This document shows, one piece after another, positions 1-7,176 of a stretch of DNA of 47,035 bases (positions within the stretch are counted from its first letter, which is position 1; every line of letters starts with the position of its first letter). The DNA is taken from positions 746,831-793,865 of the forward strand of contig NZ_JAPDFS010000001.1 of the NCBI RefSeq assembly GCF_027257195.1. The letters are read 5' to 3'. The translations under genes and the position numbers were made by a program. This DNA is from Halorubrum sp. F4. GTDB lineage: Archaea > Halobacteriota > Halobacteria > Halobacteriales > Haloferacaceae. The notes beneath the pieces were generated by a model. The model saw only the letters and a list, made by a program, of their open reading frames with translations, made no database searches and was not told where the DNA came from.

Positions 1-175
1 CGTCGTGCGGTACTTCGCGAAAGATGAGGTCAAGCGGGCAGCTGCCCAGGACCGGATCGAAGTTGGAGAACCGATCTGGGTCGCGATGAAGACTGACGAG
101 GTGACCCTCGAGCGTGACGACGGCTCGACGCACGAGTACAATCCGACGACTGTCGCGTTCCCGGGTGGTGCGTGA
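1..175 (+). CDS. 3' end of a small provirus protein (5' truncated)
   Basis: An open frame enters from the left edge in frame 2 and stops at TGA 173-175, giving the last 57 residues of a soluble, charged protein. The stop overlaps the ATG of the next gene, so the two are probably translationally coupled in the provirus structural operon. No motif identifies it. In pleolipoviruses the position just before the VP3 gene often holds a small conserved ORF, and this is inferred to be its equivalent. Confidence 0.55.
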   Translation, partial: VVRYFAKDEVKRAAAQDRIEVGEPIWVAMKTDEVTLERDDGSTHEYNPTTVAFPGGA

Positions 176-576
176 TGGCGTCCAACTACGGGAACTCCGT
201 CGGGTCTGCCCTGTCAGACTACACGCACCTGCGGACGCTGCCGGCGCTCCTGTCGGTCGTGTTTGTCCTCGCTGGACTCTATCAGTTCGGCGGTATCTCC
301 GAGGTGATGCTGACGTGGATCGACTACACACTCACGTCTGAACACGCGACGTTCATCTCGTTGGCTGCGTTCGCAGCTGCGTTCGCCTCCTCGGAGACGA
401 AGGCGCTCGACCACTACGAACAGTGGGAGCAGATCGCGATCGCTGCTGGTCCCATCCTGATCGGTGGCTACCAGTACGTCGACCAAATCGCCAACCTCGT
501 GAACACGACGAGCAACCTCGGCCCGATCCTCGCGTTCATCGTGACGGTCGTGTCGTGGGGCGTCGCTGTTCGGTAA
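175..576 (+). CDS. VP3-like internal membrane protein of a pleolipovirus
   Basis: A protein of 133 residues that is almost entirely membrane segments. Four hydrophobic stretches are visible (around LPALLSVVFVLAGLYQF, FISLAAFAAAFA, IAIAAGPILIGGYQY and ILAFIVTVVSWGVAV). Size, topology and position directly before the spike gene match VP3, the membrane protein lining the inside of the pleolipovirus envelope. The ATG at 175 overlaps the upstream stop. A GTG at 172 would add one residue and is less likely. The assignment rests on synteny and topology, not on a catalytic motif. Confidence 0.75.
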   Translation: MASNYGNSVGSALSDYTHLRTLPALLSVVFVLAGLYQFGGISEVMLTWIDYTLTSEHATFISLAAFAAAFASSETKALDHYEQWEQIAIAAGPILIGGYQYVDQIANLVNTTSNLGPILAFIVTVVSWGVAVR

Positions 577-597
577 ACAACCTCCGTACCTACGTTT

Positions 598-2382
598 ATG
601 ACCAAAACCAATGACACAACGACTAGCGGTAACGCCTCGACAAGCACTGCTCCTGCTCTCGATGTGGGCTCTGATGGTCCTGCTCGGGAGCATGGTGATA
701 GCCGGAGCCGCCGCACCTTTCTGAAAGGGATCGGTGCCGCGGGCGTCGCTGTGGCCGGTCTTTCGTCGACTGTCCAACCTGCTGCTGCTGTCGACTGGCA
801 GGATGCTGCCATGACTGCGGGCACAACTGTCGTCGGTGGCCCTGTGGCCCTCGGCTGGATGCTCCGCGAAACGGAGATCATCGGTTCCGACCCTGTCCCT
901 GAAGGGATGACTGCCGAGGCCTTAGAGAACCAGATCCATCAGGGTTCGATGACTCTTAAGAGCCGAACCGAGTCGACTCTTGTCGACAATCAAACGATAA
1001 TCGATGGCCTCTCCCACACTCTCTACACCGAGGCGAAGAAGGCCGCCATCGATGAGTTCAATACGTACTCTGAGTCTGAGAAGAACGACCAGTCGACGAA
1101 GGACGCTGTTCTCGCTGCTGCTCAAGACGTTGTCGTTTCTCACGGGACGACCGTGGCTAACAACTTCCTCAAGTCGTGGAATGAGATGATATCTCAACTG
1201 AAATCCTACCGAGATGCTGCTGTCGATCATCCCGATTTGTCTGACCCTATCACTCTCTACAATTCTCTCGGAGACACGGATGATGGTCAAGCGCTTATGC
1301 CGGATGATTCGTCTGTCACGTTGCCGGATGGAACGACTGTAAATATGGCGTCGATGGGCCGTCCTTCTGAGGGCGACAATCTCGTTGACTCTGTGTATAA
1401 ACCGATGGCCCGTGTCGAGACTTCTTTCGGAACAGTTGAGGACTTTGGCCACACTCTCGACTGGTGGGAGCGGTGGGATCAGCTAACCACGACCGTTTCA
1501 GACGTTGAGTCGTCCATCTCGACGTGGGTCGACTCCGTGTTCGAGCAGGTCGCGATCGGTCAACTCGACCTCGATGAACTGATCACCCCATCCCAACAGG
1601 CTTCGATGTTGGCGGAGGAAGAATCCGAGTCGCAGGCCATCGCTGATCTGGCTGCGCTCAATATCCCAGTCGATGTTGAGCGGCAGGCCACGATCTCCAT
1701 CTCGTCGACTGGTGCTACTGTCCGCGGGATGCTCGGTCTGACAGATGACACTGATAGCCCGATCGAGACCGGTACCACCTACGATCCGTCGACGTTCTCC
1801 GGCTCTGTCTTCGTCACCATGGACGTGTCTCTGCTTGAAGGTGACTGGACAGGTTACGACGACGCGACTACTGCTGGCAACACCACCCTCACTGCTGAAC
1901 CGTACGATGGGACCGCGCTTCAGGTCGAGACTGAAGCTGGAGAGACTTTCACCGCGAACGCCTCCGACTGGCAGTCTGGCCCTAACGGTACGTGGTACTA
2001 CGATGCGTCCGGAAGCCTCGACGATCCCTCGTCTGGTGTGGCTTCGATCGACTACTTCGCAAACTCGACGACGGCTAACTACCAGACGATACAGATCGAT
2101 TCGGAGTTCACAGTCGAGTCGTTCGAGAACACCGAGACCGGCGAGTCTGCGGACTCCGCGTCTTTCGAGTCGACCGAGCCACAGTCCGACTCGAACTACA
2201 TCACTCAGGACGAGTGGGACTCGCTTGAGCAACAGAATCAGGAACTTATCGACAAGTACGAGGCGAGCCAAAACAACGGCGGCGGTCTCGACCTCTCCGC
2301 GCTCGATATGTTCGGCTTCCCCGGTGAAGTCGTCGCAGTCGTGATCGCGGGTACTGTTGGCTTCCTCACCCTGTCGAACTAA
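598..2382 (+). CDS. VP4-like spike glycoprotein of a pleolipovirus
   Basis: A 594-residue secreted and anchored protein. A twin-arginine motif (SRRTFLKG, residues 37-44) is followed by a hydrophobic core ending near AAA 62-64, which predicts Tat export. The long ectodomain is rich in Ser, Thr, Asp and Tyr. A heptad-like stretch with Gln and Glu (about 535-560) leads to a C-terminal membrane helix (about 573-592). This matches the architecture of the pleolipovirus spike, which binds the host and fuses membranes: ectodomain, coiled stalk, C-terminal anchor. Several N-X-S/T sequons are present. It is followed after 5 nt by the next gene, as in the virion operon. Confidence 0.82.
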   Translation: MTKTNDTTTSGNASTSTAPALDVGSDGPAREHGDSRSRRTFLKGIGAAGVAVAGLSSTVQPAAAVDWQDAAMTAGTTVVGGPVALGWMLRETEIIGSDPVPEGMTAEALENQIHQGSMTLKSRTESTLVDNQTIIDGLSHTLYTEAKKAAIDEFNTYSESEKNDQSTKDAVLAAAQDVVVSHGTTVANNFLKSWNEMISQLKSYRDAAVDHPDLSDPITLYNSLGDTDDGQALMPDDSSVTLPDGTTVNMASMGRPSEGDNLVDSVYKPMARVETSFGTVEDFGHTLDWWERWDQLTTTVSDVESSISTWVDSVFEQVAIGQLDLDELITPSQQASMLAEEESESQAIADLAALNIPVDVERQATISISSTGATVRGMLGLTDDTDSPIETGTTYDPSTFSGSVFVTMDVSLLEGDWTGYDDATTAGNTTLTAEPYDGTALQVETEAGETFTANASDWQSGPNGTWYYDASGSLDDPSSGVASIDYFANSTTANYQTIQIDSEFTVESFENTETGESADSASFESTEPQSDSNYITQDEWDSLEQQNQELIDKYEASQNNGGGLDLSALDMFGFPGEVVAVVIAGTVGFLTLSN

Positions 2383-2387
2383 CCACC

Positions 2388-2912
2388 ATGCTTCCCCGAT
2401 TTTTACTCATCGCTGTCGTGGTAGTGGCATCCCTGACCGGCGTCGCCGCCGCACAGGATGCCCCGAACGCGACGGCTGAAACATCGAACCAAACCGACGC
2501 CTGTAACGAGTACATCACCGAACACATCTCGCTGTGCTCGGCTGACTACGACGGCTCCGACGCCGTGATCGTCCTCGAGGCCGACCGCCGCGAGCGTATC
2601 ACCGTCACGGAGGCCGTCGCCCTGACTGAATCCCGCGAACTCAACCGCCGGTCGTTCGTCGTCGACGGACGCACGACGATCCGGTTCGCTGTCGACCCCG
2701 CGAACGGTGCTGCTGGCGTCACGATCGACGACGGGGACACACTGTACGGTATCCCGCTCGAAACCTCCTCGAGCATCGTTGCCGGCCCGTTCACCGCCTC
2801 GGACGCACAAGCGTCCGGCCTCGGCGGCGCGCTCGGTGTCGCGCTGACGACGCTGTACATGGTCGCCCGTCGCGTCTACGGCCGCGTCGAAGAACCGGAG
2901 CGAATAGCATGA
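2388..2912 (+). CDS. Pleolipovirus ORF6-like secreted membrane protein
   Basis: A 174-residue protein with an N-terminal signal sequence (FLLIAVVVVASLTGVAAA), a small ectodomain with three possible N-glycosylation sites near residues 24-34 and a pair of cysteines, and a C-terminal hydrophobic segment before a short basic tail. It lies between the spike and the ORF7-like gene, the place of the conserved ORF6 of pleolipoviruses, whose role is not established. Its last codons overlap the next start by 4 nt (2909-2912). Confidence 0.65.
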   Translation: MLPRFLLIAVVVVASLTGVAAAQDAPNATAETSNQTDACNEYITEHISLCSADYDGSDAVIVLEADRRERITVTEAVALTESRELNRRSFVVDGRTTIRFAVDPANGAAGVTIDDGDTLYGIPLETSSSIVAGPFTASDAQASGLGGALGVALTTLYMVARRVYGRVEEPERIA

Positions 2913-3754
2913 CACAAGACCAACTCAACCCCGCGACCGCTGACGAACAGCCCGCCTACCTCGACCTGCTCGACTGGCTTCGGGCGCGCGCTCCGCAGCT
3001 CGTCGTCGTCGGGACCGTCGCGTCCGTCGCCGGTATCCTCCTCGGCTTCGACGTGGAGATACCGCGCTTCTGGTACATCGCCTTCGTCGCTGGCGTGATC
3101 GCGATACCGCTCGGACTGCTGACCGGCTCGAAGGTCGTAAGCTGGCTCTACAACCCCTCGTACGTGTGGCTGATCGACCTCGACGCCCGCGTGCTCGAGG
3201 GGGGCATCTACCGACTTCCGCCCGACGACTTCCGCGACCTCGAAGTCCTCGACGACGACGAGTTCATCAACTCGACGTACGACCTCACACAACTGTCGCC
3301 GAACCTCTACGTCGGCAAGAAGGTCGACCTCGAGGACATGACCGTCGTCGGCACGTGGCGCGGAACCCTCGACGATCGTGAACTGACTCGCGCGCTCCGA
3401 GCGGTCCACGAGTGTCGTGGACAGTTACAGGACGACGCGCAGCGAGGCTTCATCCTCGAAACCTCCGCGTTCGTAGTCGTCCGCCGGGCGACCCGGAACA
3501 CAGTCAAGCGCATCGTCGACCTGTTCGAGGACGGCTCGCTGCCCGACTCGGGCGAGGGCATCGAGCGCGCCATCGACAAGGAACTCGAGGAGTTCGGTCT
3601 CGACGACGGCGGCGACGACCTGACGGACCTCGTCGACGACGAGGAGATCGACGATCTCGACCACAAGTCCGGGTTCGATTTCAACACGCCCGAGGACCCA
3701 CCGACTGACCGGAACGGCCACCGCGAGAAAGCGGAGGTGTCGGCCGGTGACTGA
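2909..3754 (+). CDS. Pleolipovirus ORF7-like membrane protein
   Basis: A 281-residue protein with two adjacent membrane helices near the N-terminus (VVVGTVASVAGILLGF and WYIAFVAGVIAIPLGLL), followed by a long soluble domain ending in a very acidic tail (repeated Asp/Glu around residues 230-255). It overlaps both neighbours (ATGA at 2909; the downstream GTG starts 8 nt before its stop), which implies one polycistronic unit. Position and topology match ORF7 of the pleolipovirus core. I recognise no enzyme motif; a role in assembly with the adjacent NTPase is inference. Confidence 0.65.
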   Translation: MTQDQLNPATADEQPAYLDLLDWLRARAPQLVVVGTVASVAGILLGFDVEIPRFWYIAFVAGVIAIPLGLLTGSKVVSWLYNPSYVWLIDLDARVLEGGIYRLPPDDFRDLEVLDDDEFINSTYDLTQLSPNLYVGKKVDLEDMTVVGTWRGTLDDRELTRALRAVHECRGQLQDDAQRGFILETSAFVVVRRATRNTVKRIVDLFEDGSLPDSGEGIERAIDKELEEFGLDDGGDDLTDLVDDEEIDDLDHKSGFDFNTPEDPPTDRNGHREKAEVSAGD

Positions 3755-4703
3755 TGTCGACGAAGGGATGCTGACGGCGGCGAAGCTCGCCGAGCAGCTC
3801 GCCGGAAACATCGAAACCGAGCGGGACCTCGACCCGCGCGCCGGGGCGATCGCGCCGGGTGACGTGTCGGCGTCGGTGTTCCTGGACGGGCTCGACGAGG
3901 ACGTTCAGGACTCCGAGCTGCTGTCGCTTGTCGACCGGACGCTTCAGTCCCGGCAGGCGTCCGAAGCGATCCGCTCGGGCAACTCGATGCTGCTCTCTCA
4001 CCTGGTCGGGATCACCGAGCAGGACCTCGACGCGTCCGCGCTTCGGCTCCCGCTCCGGCTCGACGAGCTGATGACGAACAACGATGCGACCGCGTTCATC
4101 GGTGGTGCCGGGAACCCGAACACGGGAAAGACGAACCTGATGGCGTTGCTCGCCGAACTCCGGTCGGCCACCGTCGACGATCTCCTGATCGTCTCGAACT
4201 CGCGCACCTGGGACCGGACGGATATCGTCGTCACGAGCGCACACGACCTCGCGGTCACCTGTATCGAACACCGGGACCGGCCGAAGTTCGTGTTTATCGA
4301 CGAGGGCTCGACCCACTTCGACGCGCGGACGCAGAGCTACGAGGTCGCGGCGCAGTTCTCTCCGCTCGCCAAACGGATGGCGAAGGTGAACGTCGACGTC
4401 TTCGGAACCGTGTTCCACACGGGGAAGGACTGCCACCCGGAGCTGAAGCGGCTGTTCACGACGGCGTACTTCAAACACTCGAAGAAGGAAGTCGACTTCT
4501 TTGGAAACTGGCCTGCTGACGCCGATAAGCCGACCGATCAGCTGTTCGGCGGGACCGTCGAGAACTTGGAACCCGCGGCCGCGGAACCTGACCCGAACGA
4601 TGCCGCTCCGTGGAACTGGAACCTCGAACCCGACTTATTCAGCAAAGACCTCGACTGGCCCGATCTCCTAACTGAACTGCGCGATCGTGGACCAGCAACC
4701 TAA
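3747..4703 (+). CDS. VP8-like P-loop NTPase of a pleolipovirus
   Basis: A 318-residue soluble protein. A Walker A motif (GNPNTGKTN, residues 122-130) and a Walker B strand (FVFIDE, 181-186) define an ATP-binding core. It corresponds to the conserved NTPase (VP8) that ends the pleolipovirus structural block and is thought to act in assembly or genome handling. Start is GTG at 3747, overlapping the upstream stop. The gene is followed by a strong hairpin (4753-4789), so the rightward transcript probably ends there. Confidence 0.78.
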   Translation: MTDVDEGMLTAAKLAEQLAGNIETERDLDPRAGAIAPGDVSASVFLDGLDEDVQDSELLSLVDRTLQSRQASEAIRSGNSMLLSHLVGITEQDLDASALRLPLRLDELMTNNDATAFIGGAGNPNTGKTNLMALLAELRSATVDDLLIVSNSRTWDRTDIVVTSAHDLAVTCIEHRDRPKFVFIDEGSTHFDARTQSYEVAAQFSPLAKRMAKVNVDVFGTVFHTGKDCHPELKRLFTTAYFKHSKKEVDFFGNWPADADKPTDQLFGGTVENLEPAAAEPDPNDAAPWNWNLEPDLFSKDLDWPDLLTELRDRGPAT

Positions 4704-4752
4704 CACCACGGTGTACAACTCACCCACTCACCCATCTTTTCAGTGGGCGACC

Positions 4753-4789
4753 GCCCGCGCGGCCCCTCCCTGCGGGGGGTCGCGCGGGC
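4753..4789 (+). terminator. Strong GC hairpin after the provirus structural operon
   Basis: GCCCGCGCG at 4753-4761 pairs perfectly with CGCGCGGGC at 4781-4789, with further C/G pairing inside. A smaller CCCACT/AGTGGG hairpin lies just before it (about 4722-4746). It sits between convergent genes, 50 nt after the NTPase stop, and fits a transcription or processing terminator. Confidence 0.55.
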
Positions 4790-4838
4790 ATCCTACCATG
4801 ATCTCCCGTAGTGGCTCTGAATACGGATCAAAGATGTT

Positions 4839-5963
4839 TTATCGATCGTGCTTTCTATCAATGTTAATTACTTTCTGCTTTTTCTCATACCCTTCCAAAT
4901 ATGGGAGATCTTCGAATAGAAAGTAGTCTCCGTCCTCTGATTTAATCAAAACTGGGTTCTTTTCACCTATCTCTTTCCTTCCTGAAACTGTGACTTCTCC
5001 ATTTTTTCCTTCTTCTACCTTCATTACGATAATAGGTGTGACCGTGTTATTCTCTCTCCTTACATGGATATGCTCTCCCTCACTAAGATCGTCGAAAATC
5101 TCTATCAATTCTTCCGAAGTAAGTATTTCAATCTCATCAGGAGGTCCAGGCTCTGTCTCAAACCTTGTAAGTCCTAGTGGGCTTTCAGCATAGCTAAACC
5201 TTTCAAATGGATTTCCTGGATGTTGTATCTCATCTCTATATAAATCATATTCTAACCCATGATGGAGAACATCATTGACATTTTTAATATTTTCTTCCAC
5301 TGGGACCATCAGATCCGCAATATTCTTTGTTTCTGGTCTTCCATCTGGTGTATGATATTTCAGCGAAAGCTGTATACGGAAGGTCTTAACACCCAATTCT
5401 TCTAATGATTCGATAAATGATGTAATACTCCCAGTTATTACTGTATTTTCTGGAATATTTTTCCACTTTAACCCCACTGAGGCATTATAGGATTCAGAAA
5501 AATCATCTGGATTGATATAGACCTCACTGCCCTGAAACCAATTCTTTTGTTTACTATTAGATTTTGTTAATTCGGTTTCAACTATGTGTTCAATTATATG
5601 ACTATGATCTACTTGTATATTTGTAACTAGAACGATGTTGTTTGCGACTCCATTCCCAATATTCGAAACCGAGATCTCCAAATTTCCTTGACTAATATCT
5701 TCTCTCCCGCCCCGATATCCTTCTATTACAAGATTTGGATCGTTATTAGCTTTCATTAACTTATGTTGATTCCTCTGTGTTTGATATTGGACAAAATAGA
5801 GGAAAACAAGTACCGATGTTAATATAACTGATATTGATCCTCTATTCATATTCAAAAATTCTCTGAATTCAGGAAACAGAACTACTGAAGCTAACATAAT
5901 TGGAAAGATAAGAAAAATGATAATACTAATCTGATTGCTTCTAATGGACGGGAGTTGATCCAT
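4839..5963 (-). CDS. AT-rich cargo gene: two-helix membrane-anchored protein of unknown function
   Basis: A 374-residue protein that I do not recognise. The first 60 residues hold two hydrophobic helices (ISIIIFLIFPIMLASVVLF and ISVILTSVLVFLYFVQY), followed by a large soluble part. Around residues 85-115 it has a beta-strand pattern with N-x-G-N-G-V-A-N-N-I, a motif common in membrane-tethered Ig-like domains of unknown proteins. The C-terminal third is charged and ends in basic residues. Base composition is far more AT-rich than the flanking provirus genes and codon use is different (many ATA, AAT, AGA), indicating recent acquisition. It is transcribed against the virion operon. Possible jobs are superinfection exclusion or defence, but that is inference from position only. 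A palindrome covers its start (5963-5980). Confidence 0.7.
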   Translation of the reverse strand: MDQLPSIRSNQISIIIFLIFPIMLASVVLFPEFREFLNMNRGSISVILTSVLVFLYFVQYQTQRNQHKLMKANNDPNLVIEGYRGGREDISQGNLEISVSNIGNGVANNIVLVTNIQVDHSHIIEHIVETELTKSNSKQKNWFQGSEVYINPDDFSESYNASVGLKWKNIPENTVITGSITSFIESLEELGVKTFRIQLSLKYHTPDGRPETKNIADLMVPVEENIKNVNDVLHHGLEYDLYRDEIQHPGNPFERFSYAESPLGLTRFETEPGPPDEIEILTSEELIEIFDDLSEGEHIHVRRENNTVTPIIVMKVEEGKNGEVTVSGRKEIGEKNPVLIKSEDGDYFLFEDLPYLEGYEKKQKVINIDRKHDR

Positions 5964-5980
5964 TAGATAACGCTATCTAA
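5963..5980. promoter_or_regulatory. Palindrome at the start of the AT-rich membrane gene
   Basis: TTAGATA (5963-5969) and TATCTAA (5974-5980) are perfect inverted repeats around a 4-nt centre. They lie immediately upstream of, and touching, the ATG of the minus-strand gene at 5963. The location fits an operator that would block transcription or initiation, possibly bound by the winged-helix protein encoded next door. Confidence 0.4.
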
Positions 5981-6035
5981 CCAATTCTAATGAATGTTTG
6001 TGGGATCCGAACCAGTCTATCAGTACCAATTCATA

Positions 6036-6278
6036 TTATTCTCTCAAATATTTCTTTCCTTCGTCAGTAATCCACCAGACTGGGCTGTTTCCTGCTTTCT
6101 TTTTGTTTATTAATCCCCTTTCTTCTAAAGAATACAATCTCTTTCTAATCCCGTTTAGGGAAAAATCAGTTTCACCTGCTAATTCACTTGTCGTCAGGAC
6201 TGGATCTGAGCTGGATCTGAAGATCTTGAGAATCTCCTCATCGCTAATAGTCTCTTTTCTCCCGGCCATTACCCCCAT
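6036..6278 (-). CDS. Small winged-helix DNA-binding protein
   Basis: An 80-residue protein with a winged-helix pattern: helix (SDEEILKIFRSS), a turn with TTSELAGETDFSLNGIRKRL as the recognition helix region, then a beta-wing (GLINKKKAGNSPVWWITDEG). This resembles archaeal MarR/ArsR-like or phage-type regulators. The start at 6278 is preceded on its strand by a good Shine-Dalgarno sequence (AGGAGGAGA). Like the gene after it, it is AT-rich. It is divergent from the zinc-finger/integrase operon and is separated from it by a dyad-rich spacer, so a repressor controlling the provirus or its cargo is the likeliest role. Confidence 0.7.
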   Translation of the reverse strand: MGVMAGRKETISDEEILKIFRSSSDPVLTTSELAGETDFSLNGIRKRLYSLEERGLINKKKAGNSPVWWITDEGKKYLRE

Positions 6279-6599
6279 TTTCGTCTCCTCCTACTAATTA
6301 TCACCCTCCAATTCAATGTAACATTCAAACTAGTGTGAGCGTTACAACTAAGTCGATTCCGTGTAACTGGCCAGTTAACGGAATTGTCCACTTCAAAATG
6401 GACCTCGCTGCTGGGGCAGCAGGTCCGTGTGGGCTTCCGTGAACCAGCCACGAAAGCCATGTCAGCAAACACGGTCGGGGGTATTCAATCCCCCTACGAC
6501 GGACGGGATCGCGCGACAACCAGCGACGGAGAACACTTTCACTTTCACTCCCCGCACAAGAATTTCGGTTTTTATACCCCGGCTCGTCGGCGTGACGTG
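6279..6599. promoter_or_regulatory. Dyad-rich control region between repressor-like gene and integrase operon
   Basis: No gene is supported in these 321 bases. They hold a perfect 14-bp palindrome TAACTGGCCAGTTA (6364-6377), an imperfect dyad GTCCA...TGGAC (6386-6403), and a hairpin with CTGCTG/CAGCAG arms (6408-6422) enclosed by GACCT/AGGTC (6401-6425). Three GTTAC/GTAAC-type words lie between 6310 and 6370. At the right end is the TATA box of the zinc-finger operon (6569-6576). Divergent genes around such a region suggest a lysogeny-type switch. Confidence 0.45.
6569..6576 (+). promoter_or_regulatory. TATA box of the zinc-finger/integrase operon
   Basis: TTTTTATA is centred 27 nt before the ATG at 6600, the spacing expected for a leaderless haloarchaeal transcript. 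It supports the start at 6600 rather than longer upstream frames. Confidence 0.6.
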
Positions 6600-6854
6600 A
6601 TGCCCTCAAAGGAACTCGTTCGCATCGAGAACGAGCTCGACCGCTGGCGGTACGTCTGCCCTCTCGGTCATCGGACCTGGGAACCGACGAATCATCATTT
6701 CTGGTGTCAACACTGCGCGCGCCGGAATGATGTCGATGGCGCGTTTCACCGGCTCCGCGATCGGAAGACCGACGCACTTCTGCTTCGCCACCAGGTCCGA
6801 CTCGTTACTGAGACCGGACCGTACGACGATGATCTCGACGGTGGTGCGCGATGA
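6600..6854 (+). CDS. Small zinc-finger protein, first gene of the integrase operon
   Basis: An 84-residue protein beginning MPSKELVR. It carries a C-x3-H ... C-x2-C zinc-ribbon pattern (CPLGH near residue 20 and FWCQHC near 34-39), followed by a basic helical part. The start is fixed by the TATA box 27 nt upstream and by the lack of a Shine-Dalgarno sequence (leaderless). Its stop overlaps the ATG of the next gene. The FWCQHC motif recurs as FWCRHC in that gene, so the two are probably paralogues. Small DNA-binding proteins next to integrases of temperate pleolipoviruses act in excision or regulation; that role is inferred here. Confidence 0.65.
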   Translation: MPSKELVRIENELDRWRYVCPLGHRTWEPTNHHFWCQHCARRNDVDGAFHRLRDRKTDALLLRHQVRLVTETGPYDDDLDGGAR

Positions 6855-7009
6855 GCGCCCTCGCCGACCACTATCACATCTGTGGTGAGTGCGGGCTCAA
6901 GACGATCCACCACGTCCATTGCCACGAGTCTATCGGTGACCCGGTAGAGTTCTGGTGTCGTCACTGCGAGGAGGACGTTTCTGGAACCGTCGGGGGGTTC
7001 TTCGCGTGA
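6851..7009 (+). CDS. Second small zinc-finger protein of the integrase operon
   Basis: A 52-residue protein starting at ATG 6851, overlapping the upstream stop by 4 nt and overlapping the next GTG start at 7006. It has two CxxC knuckles (CGEC near residues 11-14 and CRHC near 36-39), a histidine-rich middle and the FWCRHC motif shared with the preceding protein. It is short and easily missed, but the overlaps on both sides and the four-cysteine arrangement make it a real gene. Function is unknown; nucleic-acid binding is likely. Confidence 0.6.
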   Translation: MSALADHYHICGECGLKTIHHVHCHESIGDPVEFWCRHCEEDVSGTVGGFFA

Positions 7010-7176
7010 GTGTCGATACTGATCTCTCCACCTGCCCGGTCTGCGACGCGTCGATCGAGCCGGACCCGCCGGACGGGTTCACCGAGTACGCCCGACAGGT
7101 CGCGGGCTACATCGACCACTTCACCGAGGAGCATCCCGACCACGAGCTGCTCGAGGTTCCGGAGGCCTACCTGTGA
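7006..7176 (+). CDS. Third small zinc-finger protein of the integrase operon
   Basis: A 56-residue protein starting at GTG 7006 inside the stop of the previous gene and ending inside the GTG start of the integrase. CPVC near residue 9 and two histidines in HFTEEHPDH (about residues 40-48) form a C2H2-like zinc finger, a common form of small haloarchaeal and haloviral regulators. The 4-nt overlaps on both sides imply translational coupling with the integrase, so it may modulate integration or excision. Confidence 0.6.
   Translation: MSVDTDLSTCPVCDASIEPDPPDGFTEYARQVAGYIDHFTEEHPDHELLEVPEAYL

Noticed and set aside
6384..6599. An N-terminal extension of the first zinc-finger protein
   Set aside because: The region is a dyad-rich control region, and the TATA box at 6569-6576 lies inside this extension, so translation must start at 6600.
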